From: Sinonovacula constricta
Lineage: Eukaryota > Mollusca > Bivalvia > Cardiida > Solecurtidae
Assembly: GCA_007844125.1 (NCBI GenBank)
Contig: CM017563.1
Span: forward strand, 27,000,694 to 27,064,693
DNA: 64,000 nt
Direction: 5' to 3'
Shown here: positions 22,651 to 34,117 of the stretch, piece after piece
Layout: each line of letters opens with the position of its first letter
Position numbering within the stretch: position 1 is the first letter of the stretch
Notes under the pieces: model-generated
Seen by the model: only the letters and a program-made list of their open reading frames with translations
What the model was told of the DNA's origin: nothing
The model's database searches: none
Program-made: the position numbers and the translations under genes

Positions 22651-23640
22651 TTTGAACGACCGTGACGTCACAAGATTTAATTGGATTCACTGGTGTAGGA
22701 AGTCTTACGAGACAAAAGTGGACACCTACACTAAGAAGTATAGTGTAGCTGTCAGTGAGGAACGTGCAGAGTCGTGTCAGTCTGCACTGACAGAAGAACA
22801 ATCTAAAAGTGAGGATGGGAGCGGCATAGACATTATAACTGATGCAAGACACTCTACAAGGAGGAATTCGAAATATACAGATGTAGTGTGCATTGGATAT
22901 ATCACCCATAAGGTCATAGAACACCAAGAGGTTAGCCGCAGTGATGACTAGTGCCCACAAAGACATAAACTGTTAGGAACGAAAAGAAGAATATACTCTT
23001 CTCTTCAACAACAGAATATCAGTGTGAAGAAACATGGCCATGACTGGAATGCCAGCATCAACAAACATGTGCGGGAACAACAACCAATGACTGTCAACTA
23101 GAATGACACCTGGCATGTTTCTGTTTCGATATGAAGATTTAATAAGGGGCTAAATGTAAAGAAGGGAAAAGCTGGTCTGCCCAGCTAGTGGATGAAGTCA
23201 AACCAATAAAGACACACTTTCTTTATGCAATGAAAAACTGTGGTGGAGATATTCAAAAGTTGAAGACACGTATAGAAAATGTACCGCGCCACTATCAGAA
23301 TGACCACCAAAAGTGCCTAAGCGAGATTCGCTTTAAGAAAGATGAAAACTACATTCCAAGCAGCCAAATTCTGACAGATTCGGTCACAGTAAACCTCCTA
23401 ACGAGCGCATTACGTGGAACAGACGTGTATAAACAACCGGAAAATGATGTGCATTGTATGGACACATTCTTTGTCGAGTCCTTCAACAACGTATGAAATA
23501 TGTTCCAGGACAAGCGAATCGGGTTAATGGGATACGCCAATTATAGACTGCGAAGTGACTTAGCAATTTGCCACTGGAATGAGAATGTTGGAAGGAAACG
23601 AACTTCTCATCACTATCAAGACAACGTTTAGGCCAAGTAG
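22651..23640 (+). pseudogene. Transposase-like dispersed gene family, broken
   Basis: Frames contain SGIDIITDARHSTRRNSKYT (about 22,820), KHGHDWNASINKHVREQQP (about 23,030), NDTWH (23,102-23,116), then an ORF (23,188-23,496) with AMKNCGGD, FFVESFNNV, and CHWNENV (about 23,570). I recognise an invertebrate multicopy family with a likely RNase-H-like transposase fold. That assignment is from memory of the family and is not tested. Several stops (for instance right after FNNV) show a pseudogene. Confidence 0.5.
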
Positions 23641-24085
23641 ATGACGTCCGTGTTTGAGCAGCACATCTTGAGGCCATTTTGATATAAGATTTATTTAAAA
23701 AAAGATACGGATGTATGAATAATATGAAAATAACCAAAAAAGAAGAAAAAGAATGCCTGAATGCAGTTTATTAGATAAGAGAACGTTTCTAACAAAAACA
23801 ATTTAAAAAGTAATTCATTGTCAGAATAATGCCCTTCAGACTCATTTTAAGTCATTTTGAATACTAAAACTTGTATATCTTTCACATATTTTCAAAATCA
23901 AATACTTAACTATGAAATAAATACATAATCATGCAGTTACACAATTGACACCTAGTAATTAATGCAATAAAGAATATGCAAGGGATCATACAGTAAACAA
24001 CCCACATTATCACTAACATTAATGTTTATGGCTTTGTATTAATCTAGCCTACTGTCTCACTTCTATACTAGCAGTTAATTTAGTT
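23641..24085. other. AT-rich spacer
   Basis: No coding or repeat signal recognised. Confidence 0.5.
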
Positions 24086-24468
24086 TTGCATCAACCAATC
24101 AGAGATTTTATTGGAACAGATCAGTACTATAAAGTCCTGTTTAATAACCCTTGTAATCTCCCTTTGAAAAGTTATCGTTCGTTTTGCGTACAACTTCCGG
24201 TGAGCAAAAAATCAAACAAGAAGGCGTCTGAAATCAATGAAATCGGTGATCTGTGCAAATTTTCAAAATTATCAGTGCGTGAACTGAAAGACTTTCTTGG
24301 AGAAAGAGGGGCGCATGTATCAGGGAATCGTCCGGAACTTATAATACGCGATAGAAAAGCTTGGTACACGGACATTAAGTGACATTAAATTTGACGACGA
24401 AGAAGACCGCATCAAACGCGAAGGAGAGTTGTTTGTAACGCCATTCGGGGAGAATCTTACAAAAACCT
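24086..24468 (+). pseudogene. SAP-domain protein fragment with frame break
   Basis: A 98-codon frame contains a SAP-like motif, LSVRELKDFLGERGAHVSGN, a short DNA-binding helix pair, after a Lys-rich N-terminus. It stops after WYTDIK. The sequence there is a tandem 10-bp near-duplication (GACATTAAGT, GACATTAAAT); skipping it reopens a frame that runs through FDDEEDRIKREGELFVTP to a TAG at 24,468. In mollusc and cnidarian proteins such SAP segments often precede SWIM and YqaJ-like domains, none of which is found here. Confidence 0.55.
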
Positions 24469-25870
24469 AGCTATATCTATATTCAGTTTACATTTTCCAA
24501 ATACCGAAATGCAACCGCTTTGCTACCTTACATATAGAGCATTGTGTCAACTAAAGGAAAATTGTCGGAGACCATTTTTTAGTGGACATGACCTCAGTAG
24601 AAATGCATTTTTTAAATAAAAGATGTTTAACCTGATCTAATGGGGAACATTCTAAACTTAAGTGATTTTTTTCAGTTAGAGATATGATTTTGTTGGAAAA
24701 GTGTGGACATATCTTAAGCTAGACACACTGAAAACAGACTTAATTTTTCAGATGTCAATATTTTGTTTGAAAATCCATCTATATGATGTCATTCTGTTTC
24801 AGAATACTGTCATGTACATGCATTTTAATTGAAAATTTAGAAATACATAATAATTATAAAAAATAGTATTGCATTATATGTAACTACATGTATTAAAATT
24901 TCTCTCAATACAGTCTCCCTGTGTAGACAAAAATTTAGTCATTACAAATTTTCAGCAGATGAAATCCTAGTGGTGAATTGCATTTCTTCTTTTGTTAAGG
25001 AAATTCAATATAAATGTCCTATTCGATACCTTGTTTTATGTTTATATAAACATTGTTTTCTCCTCTTTCTAATTGACATAATATGACAAATATACAAATG
25101 CAGATATAACATGGCAATACATAGTTGTCACAATCTTGTTTTGTGAATTTCATCTCTGATGGTTATCACATAATATACGAATTGACATAAAAATTGGGAA
25201 GCATGGTCTTGTATATGTCAGGTGCGGGAATAGCCGTACCACTACATTCTCGTATCAAGAATAGTCGTACCGAATTGGGAATAGTTGTACCATATATGAA
25301 TTATATATTCCCATATTAGTGACATAATTGCTGCCAGGCATTGTATCTATCGCACTGGATAGCTTGCATTCTTGCTGTAACAAAACGGTTGCAATTTACG
25401 CATTGGAAAGCCATTACAGTTTGGCTTGTTTGTAGAGACTGAATTTTTATCAGAATCGGATTCTATATATATCTTATTTGACAAACTGTTGACCATAGAC
25501 ACAACTGCGAAGTGTTCGTTACTTACAAGTTCCCTCGTATCTATGACTGACTAAAATTAATCGTAATTAACTTTGTTCTTTAATTTTCGTCCAATCAGCG
25601 GTCATCTTAAACTGACAATTCTTTCATTAATTAACATGTAATAAGCGGCCACTCAACAAGACCTGAATGTCAATGTGTGACCGTCAGTTGTTTTTATTGC
25701 GGTCATGCACTAGAGGTGTGACTGTTAATGACCTTAGTGCAAATTCGCTGCTGTTAACGTCACGTGATGGTCTTTGTTTCGATTTGCTCGCGTAACCTAT
25801 TAATCGCAGCCATTGTTTTATACTTGAATAATAGTAAATACATCGATTATTCTTTTATCTTTCGACATTG
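24469..25870. other. AT-rich spacer
   Basis: No gene found. Three short related words (GAATAG then C or T, C or T, GTACC) occur at about 25,227, 25,260 and 25,281. A GC-richer stretch with CACGTGATGG lies near 25,760. Confidence 0.45.
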
Positions 25871-26092
25871 TCATAGATTATACATTTTCCATAAACAATT
25901 AAATCTTTGAGACGCTTTGGAGTTTTGATTATGCCGTGAGTGATGCACACACAATTCCCCTCCCACTTTTGAAACTGTGTTGTCTACGACGAATCTGCAC
26001 GGTATAGGAAACTCCTTGGTGTATTTTCCCTCTAGCAAATGCTCTGAACAAAGTCGACCATTCTTCAGATTGCAAGTGGAAATTTGGCTCAT
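25871..26092 (-). CDS. Short ORF, possibly a THAP-like remnant
   Basis: A 73-codon minus-strand frame contains NGRLCSEHLLEGKYTKEF and several Cys and His residues. The spacing recalls the C-terminal part of THAP zinc fingers, but the diagnostic AVPTIF-type box is absent. It may be an exon piece, a relic or chance. Confidence 0.22.
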   Translation of the reverse strand: MSQISTCNLKNGRLCSEHLLEGKYTKEFPIPCRFVVDNTVSKVGGELCVHHSRHNQNSKASQRFNCLWKMYNL

Positions 26093-26372
26093 TGTTTTAA
26101 GTCAACTTATCTACAGCTTATCGTCAGTTGGAAATCTGTGAAAGGTGACGTCCTTCTGTTAACTCTCCCCTGTAATTGCTACACACACAACAATAATGTC
26201 TCTTTTTTCAGTCGAGTTTAACACCTATTCTGCCTATCGTTGACATTTTTGATTTGCTCTCCACCGGAAATGAAATGCGAACCTCCACGCTAAAGAGAAA
26301 GTTATTAAACAGGACTATGGGCTAAAGACTCCCTGCAGTGATGACCAGCAATTAGCATGTCTGGTCACAGCA

Positions 26373-26460
26373 GGTGGGGGCCTGGCTCAGTGGGATACCA
26401 CATGCCTTTCGAGATGCCTTTAAACGACCGCCCACTGACGTATATGGGTTCGAGCCCTGA
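26373..26460 (+). repeat. tRNA-derived element
   Basis: A-box TGGCTCAGTGG (26,383-26,393) and a perfect B-box GGGTTCGAGCCC (26,446-26,457) lie 52 bp apart. The 5' and 3' ends do not form a convincing acceptor stem, and the following sequence belongs to a retroelement. A SINE head or tRNA pseudogene is likely. Confidence 0.5.
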
Positions 26461-26474
26461 TGATCTAGACCAAT

Positions 26475-26866
26475 TAACATCAGCACATATACTCTACGGT
26501 CACAGACTTACAGGGATGCCATAAACCGACGATCCAGCCCATGTGATATAGCGATCCAGCACCGTGACGAGTGACCACTCTAGCATGAAAAACGCGCTGT
26601 ATCCCAGATACAGCTGATCGAACACTTCCGGGAGCGTTGGAGATCGGAGTACCTGACGTCGTTGAGGGAACACTATCGGACTTCTGGAAACAACAACCAA
26701 ACCATAACCGCGGGAGACGTTGTCTAAATCCAAATGCGACACCTCGTGCCCGCTGGAGGTTAGCCGTGATTCAACGCATTATCCGAGGAAAGGACGAGCT
26801 TACACGAGCAGAAGATATTCGCACCAGCTCTGGTGTGACGACCCACTTTACCCATTTAAAGTAATT
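26475..26866 (+). pseudogene. BEL/Pao polyprotein C-terminus (integrase-associated DUF5641-like)
   Basis: The frame holds LIEHFRERWRSEYLTSLREH (from 26,614), SGNNNQTITAGDVV and a TAA. After a frame change comes RARWRLAVIQRIIRGKDELT, then DIRTSSGVTTHFTHLK. This is the conserved end of BEL/Pao integrases. The short piece has no LTR next to it and at least two frame breaks. It may be the 3' end of the element begun at 21.0 kb, though nearly 4 kb of unrelated sequence lies between. Confidence 0.7.
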
Positions 26867-27384
26867 ATTGACTCAAAATAAAACTGTGTGAATATATTCA
26901 AATGGTTAGTAATATTCAATGACCAGTAGTGCTTTTGCACTTTCGCGAATGTGACAATATTTAATTACAATCAATTTCAATATTCAAAGTGTTATCTATA
27001 AAGACATTATTTCATTATTAATGGAATGTGACTTAAGTATATTTCAGATTAATAGACACTTTGATTCATATTCGGCTCGGAGTATATCCAGAATTATAAC
27101 AGACAACGTTAGTTTAAATTGAAAAACGCTGCGCGCGATAGGTGACGTTACGATGTCACGTCATTGTCTTTCGTTTTTATAACGTTATGTTTTCAATTAA
27201 AGGTCGAACCATACAGAAGTATCTTTTTCTCCATAACCACTTTATGACCACAGATACCTGTTGCAATTTTCTTTACAGAAAGGGTTAGGATTCGTCCAAT
27301 ATTCTCAGTACTTTACTTAACATTAAGAAAAACCGTTAAGACGAATAGTTAAATCTTTGTTTTCCTTTAATGCCTCAACATGTT
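26867..27384. other. AT-rich spacer
   Basis: No gene. A patch near 27,130-27,170 holds GCGCGCGA and two TGACGT/CACGTCA half sites, perhaps an isolated regulatory relic. Confidence 0.4.
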
Positions 27385-27585
27385 CTATTTATTTATTTGG
27401 GTTTTACGGCACACCGACACTTAACAGGTCCATACGGCGCCGAATACAAAGTTAAATGTGAACAGAGCGTAATCAGATTAAAACCAAACTACGCATGTAA
27501 AAAAGAAAAATATAAAAAACTATCAAGTGCAAAAATAAATTATAATTGAAAACAGGTCAACACATAAAACGGTTTTAAAAATGTA
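27385..27585 (-). mobile_element. Short retroposon, second copy
   Basis: Reverse complement of the element at 9,325-9,528, sharing the GTTTTACGGCACACCGACAC end and the whole length down to AAAACGGTTTTA. The AAATA-type tail reads TTTATTTATT at the left border. Differences are small substitutions and indels. Confidence 0.8.
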
Positions 27586-29720
27586 TGATCAACATGTTCT
27601 ACTTGGTATCATTATATTGCATTTATGAAGCAAACGGCAGGGATGAAATTCAATATTTATTCCGTTTTGTGTCCCCAAAATGATAATATTTTAGGCTAAC
27701 TTGAGGTTCATGTAACGTAACAAAAGCGTATATAATCAAATAACGTGACATAGTCATAACGGTTTGCAAGGACACTGATAAAATATGACTTTTTAGTTAT
27801 TTAGTTATTTAAGTGAATGATCCTTTCACACAGATGTGCTAGAACAGAACTGTCCACTACAATGATCAATTACTGCTTTGTTATTTGGTATATTTTTGGG
27901 TTTTAAACCGTTGAGTGACCAAAGTGGTTTATAACATATGCTCTCAAATAAAGAATATTTGTGTAATTTGAAATGTATGCTCAAATTTCTTTTAAATAAG
28001 CTTCATCCATCGTCTGTGTTGCCTTTGATGACAAGCAAAATAAAACAACAAAATAAGGTAAGAAAACGAGGTCTTATGTGAACGTTTAATAGAATAATTC
28101 ATATTAGATCATAAAAATAATGCTCATTTTCAATGTGTACATTATTAATATACCAAATAAACTCAATAATTTATAAAACAACTTAAACTAAAAGTGCTTA
28201 AACTACAAGCCACAAACCATTTCCCAAGCTACCAGATACCTTGATCTTGTTATTCAACGTGTTAATGTGTTGCCAACAACAACTGTCATAGTGTACGACT
28301 ACAAGCTGAATGTGCCACTTGAGTACCGTTGGAATGGTATAGTTAGAAAATGTTTCAATGCACTTTTACCTGACATCTAGCTGGAATGTATTTAAAGGCA
28401 TAAAGTGTGCAAGTGGTGAAAGTATACGCATTAAAACCTACACGGAATCACACATTTTCTTCAACTACACTTCGTCTGCTTATTGCTCGTTAAAAAGAGC
28501 TTCCCTATAAATGGATAATAATCATCTAACCATATGGAACTATGTCGTGGCTAATATTTTTAACATACCGGTAAATGTATGGTATATGTTGTTACCTTTG
28601 AACAACATCTATTAGTTTGAAACCAAGTAAGGGTGGCGGACTATATCTGCTGTACATGTTTTATGGCTCATACAAACTACATGTGTTCGTTAGGAAATCA
28701 TTGATTGGGAAATATCAACAAAGAAGTCCAAGGCTATACCGTCGATTATTTTTTACAATTTATAAAATATAACTGACAATAGATCTTTCCTGTAACATCT
28801 AACACACGGTTTTGGCAATTACAAGTCAAGAACATTAAAACACATGTAAACAATACAAACACGGTAACATACCCACATAACATTGTAAGACAAGAGGTTG
28901 GACTATGTAGATACATTGAGAAAACATCGATTTAACTATCCAAGTTTGTATGCTTGTATAAAATGTATAAAGAATAATAAACTACACTATTAGCACGTCA
29001 ATAAATTCATTTTAATATACTACTGGTGTGTTTAAGAAAACTGAAGACCGGTTGATAAGCAAACATAAAAAGTCTCTTATTAAATCAGGTGTGCAACACT
29101 GCCAAGCATTTTACAGCTATTCTGTCACTGACAGCGATATGCAAAGACATTTTTTAAAACACTGGCATAATATGAACAAAACGAATGTATAAACTTTCAG
29201 ATCAGTATAAATTGTACAGAAGCTTTGAAGCACCAAACACAGAGAGAAAGCGTCTTATGTCTACACAAAAGTTCACCATCCTAAATCTGCTGTTACAAAT
29301 AATACACCTAGATATCTTGAAACGTTAACATATTTTTGAACCATTCTTCTTGCATCATGTCTACCAACGGTTTTATGGTCATACATCTTGTTTTACGAAG
29401 ACATCGCACCAACACTTTCTGGTTTTACGTTCAGTTATTATATGTGGAAAAAGGTCCCGGCTAAAGATTGTCCTAATATTTTTACCTGCAAGTACAATAC
29501 ACATGCATATTAAAACGTCTGTATTGAAAGATTCAGCAGCGATATCATGATCTGGGTCTAAACTGTGTTTATATAAATATATACTTTGTTTAGGATTTAA
29601 ACTATTGAAATTGCATTTCACACTCACACACACATGCGCACGCACGAAAGCACGCACACATGAAACAACATACACTCTAGGATAAAGACTGACCTCCGCT
29701 ATCAGCTTCTGAGCTGGACT
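27586..29720. other. Long AT-rich stretch without recognised genes
   Basis: ORFs here are short and unremarkable. A (CA)-rich tract lies near 29,620-29,670. The region could hold introns or UTRs of a gene not otherwise visible. Confidence 0.4.
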
Positions 29721-29770
29721 TTTTGGGTGTTACAACCAAACTGTCTTTTGGGTTTTACAACCAAACTGTC
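29721..29770. repeat. 25-bp tandem duplication
   Basis: TTTTGGGT then G or T, then TTACAACCAAACTGTC occurs twice in a row (29,721-29,745 and 29,746-29,770) with one difference. Confidence 0.85.
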
Positions 29771-29825
29771 TAACAGAGAGATACTTTCGTACATGTACAC
29801 AAAACCAATTGACCAGCACTAGTAC

Positions 29826-30615
29826 ATGCACAGCAAATCGTCGCATTCAAAGTCTATTAAAACGGCTATACCGTACAATCTCCAGGTGCGAGTGAAGAGA
29901 ATATGTTCGCAAGAAGCTAGGTCAGACCACCGATCGTGCTTCAAGGAAAAGCTTCAATTACGAAGATATGACAGAACGTTTGTTGCATCATGCAGAGAAG
30001 AAGAAACACGCATAGTGCAATTGGTATTGACCTTTTCCCACGCTCTGCTAAATGTTCGCCGGATTATCCGAAAACATATGGACACCCTAAACTCATATAC
30101 AAATTGACGAAAATATTTACGGAGCCGCCTACAGTAGTAGCATACAGACGAGATAGCAGTCTTCAAGACATTCTCGTTACAAATAGCACAATAGGCAATA
30201 CGTTAAAATGCAGAATTGTTGCAGATCATGCAGTGCAAAAAGGTGCTTGATTTCCCATATGCCATGGACGCAGACAGTTTTCTGACCCTAGTGGAAGGAC
30301 ATACAACGTAAGGGAAGATATCAACTGCAAGTCAAAAAATGTGGTTTGGATTGGTGCGATCCACTGTTTACGCTGAAAGATTTTCATATACGTTGGCGAG
30401 ACAGGGGGACACACCCTACCAGAGACAACCAGCTTTCACATATTTCGAGGATCCGAACAAGATACCAGGACCCAGTGGCTGAATACTTTAATTTGGATAA
30501 TCATGACGTCACTAACTTTCGAATAATGGGACTGGAGAAATTACACGGATCGGATAAATACAGAAAAGCGATGGAACAGCTGTTGAAAACCATTTATATA
30601 TCACATACCCTTTAA
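29826..30615 (+). pseudogene. Penelope-like element remnant with GIY-YIG endonuclease
   Basis: Shifting frames read HSKSSHSKSIKTAIPYNLQV near 29,830, LVLTFSHALLNVRRIIRKHM near 30,020, and FTEPPTVVAYRRDSSLQDIL near 30,115. A GIY-YIG-type IYVGETGG at 30,386-30,409 is followed by PVAEYFNLDNHDVTNFRI and a LEKLHGSDKYRKAMEQLL helix. This order (end of reverse transcriptase, linker, GIY-YIG) is that of Penelope-like retroelements. Frames change at least four times and the RT core is missing, so it is a 5'-truncated relic. An AATAAA lies at 30,726-30,731. Confidence 0.6.
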
Positions 30616-31354
30616 ATTTAAAGCGTTTTGGTAGATCGCGTGCTAATATTAAGTTATATTGATTCGAGTGTGTTTTCACGTGAGCACCGAAAACGTAATA
30701 CTGAAGATCGTGTTCTTTTTATACAAATAAAGACTTATGTTTCGATCAATATATAGCTTTGCGGACCTGGCTTATGTGATAATTTCATCACTAAACAAGT
30801 CTTTAAAACTTTATATCGACCTCAACACAAGCCAATATTTTATATATATGTATATGTTAATAGTCAAACGTGGTGTAATCCTCAAAAACATGTTCAAAAA
30901 CACCAACATTTTAAAAGGGGCTGCGATTAATACAATGTACGCAATAGAAAAAGCGAACGACTGCTGTTAAAAGATTTTTTAGAAAAAGATAGGACTGCTG
31001 GGTAGAAAAGAAAATACTTTTAAATGGTACACTACTATCGACTTGTACATAGGTATTTGACAGGCCGCTTAGCCAATCAGATGACGAGACTGGCGATGAC
31101 CATCCCTTGCTTAGACAGTTGCCAACAACCACGAATCGCTTATTAGCTCATTAACAACGTCAACAAATGATAGCACTTAAAGCAATCGTCCAATTTTTGT
31201 TATAAAAAGCACGAATTGTAATATCATATAATTGGATTTTTTTCCTCCAAATATCTTCTATAATAAAATGCAAAAATAATGTTAATTTGTTCTGTATATT
31301 TGTCCATCTACTTTGACGTTTCATCACCTTAAAACTATTCGCAAAATAAAAAAT
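30616..31354. other. AT-rich spacer, includes retroelement 3' flank
   Basis: After an AATAAA at 30,726 no coding signal is seen; ORFs at 30,737-30,970 and 30,911-31,132 look random. Confidence 0.4.
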
Positions 31355-31485
31355 CTCCCCGTGCATGTAATCTATGTTGTCATTTGATTCATCCTATCGG
31401 GATTATTACGTGTATTTTCCTTTTACATACTTCGGTATTTCATTTCTATCTAGACACTGACAGGACGCTACGACCATTTAGACTT
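31355..31485 (-). repeat. Dispersed repeat, inverted copy of 16,675-16,830
   Basis: The reverse complement holds TCGTAGCGTCCTGTCAG, AAATGACAACATAGATTACA and TGCACGGGGAGATTTTTT in the same order as the first copy. Confidence 0.6.
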
Positions 31486-32188
31486 CTTCTCTAATCATGT
31501 TGTCTGCTGTTTAAATATTTAATTTCTTTTACAATCAATAATTTATGTGTTGTACTTCTAAAAAAATAATTATATCTTCTACCAAATACAAGGTGGACAT
31601 TTATAAAATTATGTCACTACTTTCTGATTGATTATGACATATTTTAGATCTAAGAATACGTCATCACTTGGGAAGTTTTATTGAAAAGGCTCGTTTCTTT
31701 TCACTGCTAGCATTTGAGAAAGCCCTCAGGATGGGCTTTTATGCAACCAATTTTCTTATTTTCTTTGTGAGATGTATGCCGTAAATACCGCAAAACGCCC
31801 AGTAAGATACTTCATCACTAATTTTGTAAGTAAATCGTATAGAACACCTATTCTAGCAACAGTATGACACGAAGGTGGATAAAGATGACACTAAAGAAGA
31901 ATATCGCAATAACATTTAATGTTTTGAATGAGAGTCTTCAATGTAAGATTATATTGCCATAAAAATAAAGAGTTAAAGCAACACAAAAAATATAGTTGAC
32001 CAAACTTGAAGTAAACAATTAGTCATACTTTTGTAGACAAAACATCAAGTTCTTGTATTTCCTATCTCTTAATATCACATAGACAATTACTGGTATATCG
32101 GTTGATATTCTTCTATATATTGATATCATCTACATGTGCTTCTGCCTAACGGAAAGGTATTTTACTATGTTGTTGTTCATTTGATGGA

Positions 32189-32189
<1 letters not shown>
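31486..32189. other. AT-rich spacer
   Basis: Nothing recognised. Confidence 0.5.
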
Positions 32190-32266
<77 letters not shown>

Positions 32267-32276
32267 GCGCGCGCGC
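32190..32276. repeat. (CA)37 microsatellite followed by (CG)6
   Basis: An uninterrupted CA tract (32,190-32,264) passes into alternating GC (32,265-32,276) and further mixed purine-pyrimidine alternation to about 32,292. Such alternation favours Z-DNA. Confidence 0.95.
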
Positions 32277-32433
32277 ACGCATGCGCGCACGTACACCACA
32301 CACACCCCTATGATAATCATTTGAAGGTATTACGAAATAGATAACAAAATACAACTTAAAACACTCAAACAACCACAAGATTCAAAGTATTCAAAAAGAA
32401 TTATGACGGCATGAGTTTAAGTTAAAACAATCA

Positions 32434-33048
32434 TCAAACAAGGCTTTCTTCATAAGCAATGTTATACGGCGGAGTTATCTTTTGGACTGGTTTTTGTTGC
32501 TGTCGAGGGTTTGTTGGCTTCTCATTGTTTCCTGACATCGCAATTGATTCTCGTTCACCGCTCGGCGACACCGTGCGACGCTTGTGTTTATACCGAGGAC
32601 GGTGCTTTCGGTGTTTATGCACGTGGGTGTGGTCATGGATACACTCCCCACCCACTTTACCCTGGCGAGTGAATTGTTACTTTATGCGTGATTGTGTGGT
32701 TAGCTGCGGTCGGTGAGTTATTAGCACTTCCGCTGTTCCGTTCACCACCCTCGTCACTTGTATTCACACGACAGTCTGTATAGAGAGGCGAGGGCGGATC
32801 TACCCGGATAATCCTGGGTGTTGATGACCTTGACCCTACTGACCAGTTATCCGAAAGATGCGGGGGGTCAGGGGTCACATAACGTTGGTCTGACTCTCCG
32901 CTTCTTTGTGAAGCATAACTAGTTTTACTGGAATGGCTACAGCGGCTGGTGCCTGACCCCCCACGTGTGTGAGGTTGACGTCGACCTTTTACCTTCCTCG
33001 GATCGCCGTTGGACGAAATCTTGCGACCAGGACCAAGCTTGAACTCGT
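32434..33048 (-). CDS. Terminal exon, Ser/Pro/Arg-rich tail, with a frame break
   Basis: A good acceptor (CAGCCTTTCTTTAG) precedes a frame that begins DEFKLGPGRKISSNGD and is rich in Ser, Arg, Pro and Asp, looking like a disordered cytosolic tail. It stops with TAA near 32,657. Directly after, another frame continues with the same character (HKHRKHRPRYKHKRR, then SPSGERESIAMSGNNEK) to a TGA at 32,434. The two frames overlap openly for only about 18 nt, so an indel (real or from assembly) is the simplest reading. A donor-like CAGGGTAAAGT sits at the break, so the second part might instead be unrelated. Protein not identified. Confidence 0.5.
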
Positions 33049-33967
33049 CTAAAGAAAGGCTGAAAACCATTACAATAAAGGCGATAAAATGCTTCAAAGT
33101 TGTTTTATATGCATTGCTATGTTTTTTAACCAGCTCTTTAACTAATTTTTTGTCATTTTTCAAAAGATTGTATATGACTAAAAAGTAAACAATAACCGTA
33201 TATATGGAACAGGAGTAAAACTAATGTAATTCTGCATTTTATAAAGGTTGGTACAATATATATTTGACATTAAACATTAAATTCTAAGTCGGTTACTGTT
33301 TTTTTATGAAACGTAGTCTCAGAAATTGTGTCAGTTTTGTGTTCAGTGCGCTACCACTGAACATATAGTCATAACTACCAAATCCATGCCGCACGCGTGT
33401 TTTAACCGGACCGAACATAATTCAGCTCAGAATCTATACGCAAAATATAGTTCTACATATAACGTCAAACTTTGACGTCTTTCAAGGATATCAGGTGGTC
33501 AGGTATAAATGAATATCTTTGCGAAAAGATGAAGCGTGTTAAAGTCAATATTCTGCATTTCAAAAAGCTAGATGTGTTCATCAGACTTTATTTGCCTAAG
33601 CCTGTATTGTTAATTAAATGCATTTTGCGTGTGTGAGCCTGTGTTCGTGAATGCAAATGTTGCAATATCTGTTTTGTTATCTTGTCATTTAAATCTTGTG
33701 TTATGGCGATCATAAACGCAAAAATTATTATCACAAGTAAAATATGTCTTGTGACTTGTGTTAGTCAATTAACGTTTATAGCCAATTATTAGTTATTTTC
33801 ATTTTGACAAGTTCGATTTAAACAGATTTTAACATCATCCTGTTTTAATTATTTTCATAATAAACATTAAAATAACATACTTGTAATACCTTAACATAAG
33901 CGCGTTTAAAATAACACTGTAAATGACAGCACACGTCAACATTCCTATGATCAAGCAGTTAACGGTA
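33049..33967. other. AT-rich spacer or intron
   Basis: Probably the intron upstream of the exon at 32,434-33,048. No exon recognised. Confidence 0.4.
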
Positions 33968-34048
33968 TGACCCGATGCAAATGACGAAAAAGACGAACAT
34001 GCCGTTTTTAATGTTAGGAAGGCTTTTTCGTCGTTTGCATCGGGGTCA
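33968..34048. repeat. 25-bp inverted repeat, 30-nt loop
   Basis: TGACCCGATGCAAATGACG (33,968 onward) pairs with the reverse complement at 34,023-34,048, with one mismatch and one extra C over 25-26 bp. It lies about 85 bp upstream of the BEL/Pao gag-like frame. It may be a transposon relic or a structured leader. Confidence 0.8.
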
Positions 34049-34117
34049 ATCACCACTCACTTACGGACTACATGAACCGTTATCTTTCTGTCAAGCAAAG
34101 GACAGAACAGTAAGTGA

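Noticed and set aside
32130..32378. ORFs across the CA repeat on both strands
   Set aside because: Alternating His-Thr or Cys-Val peptides from a microsatellite.
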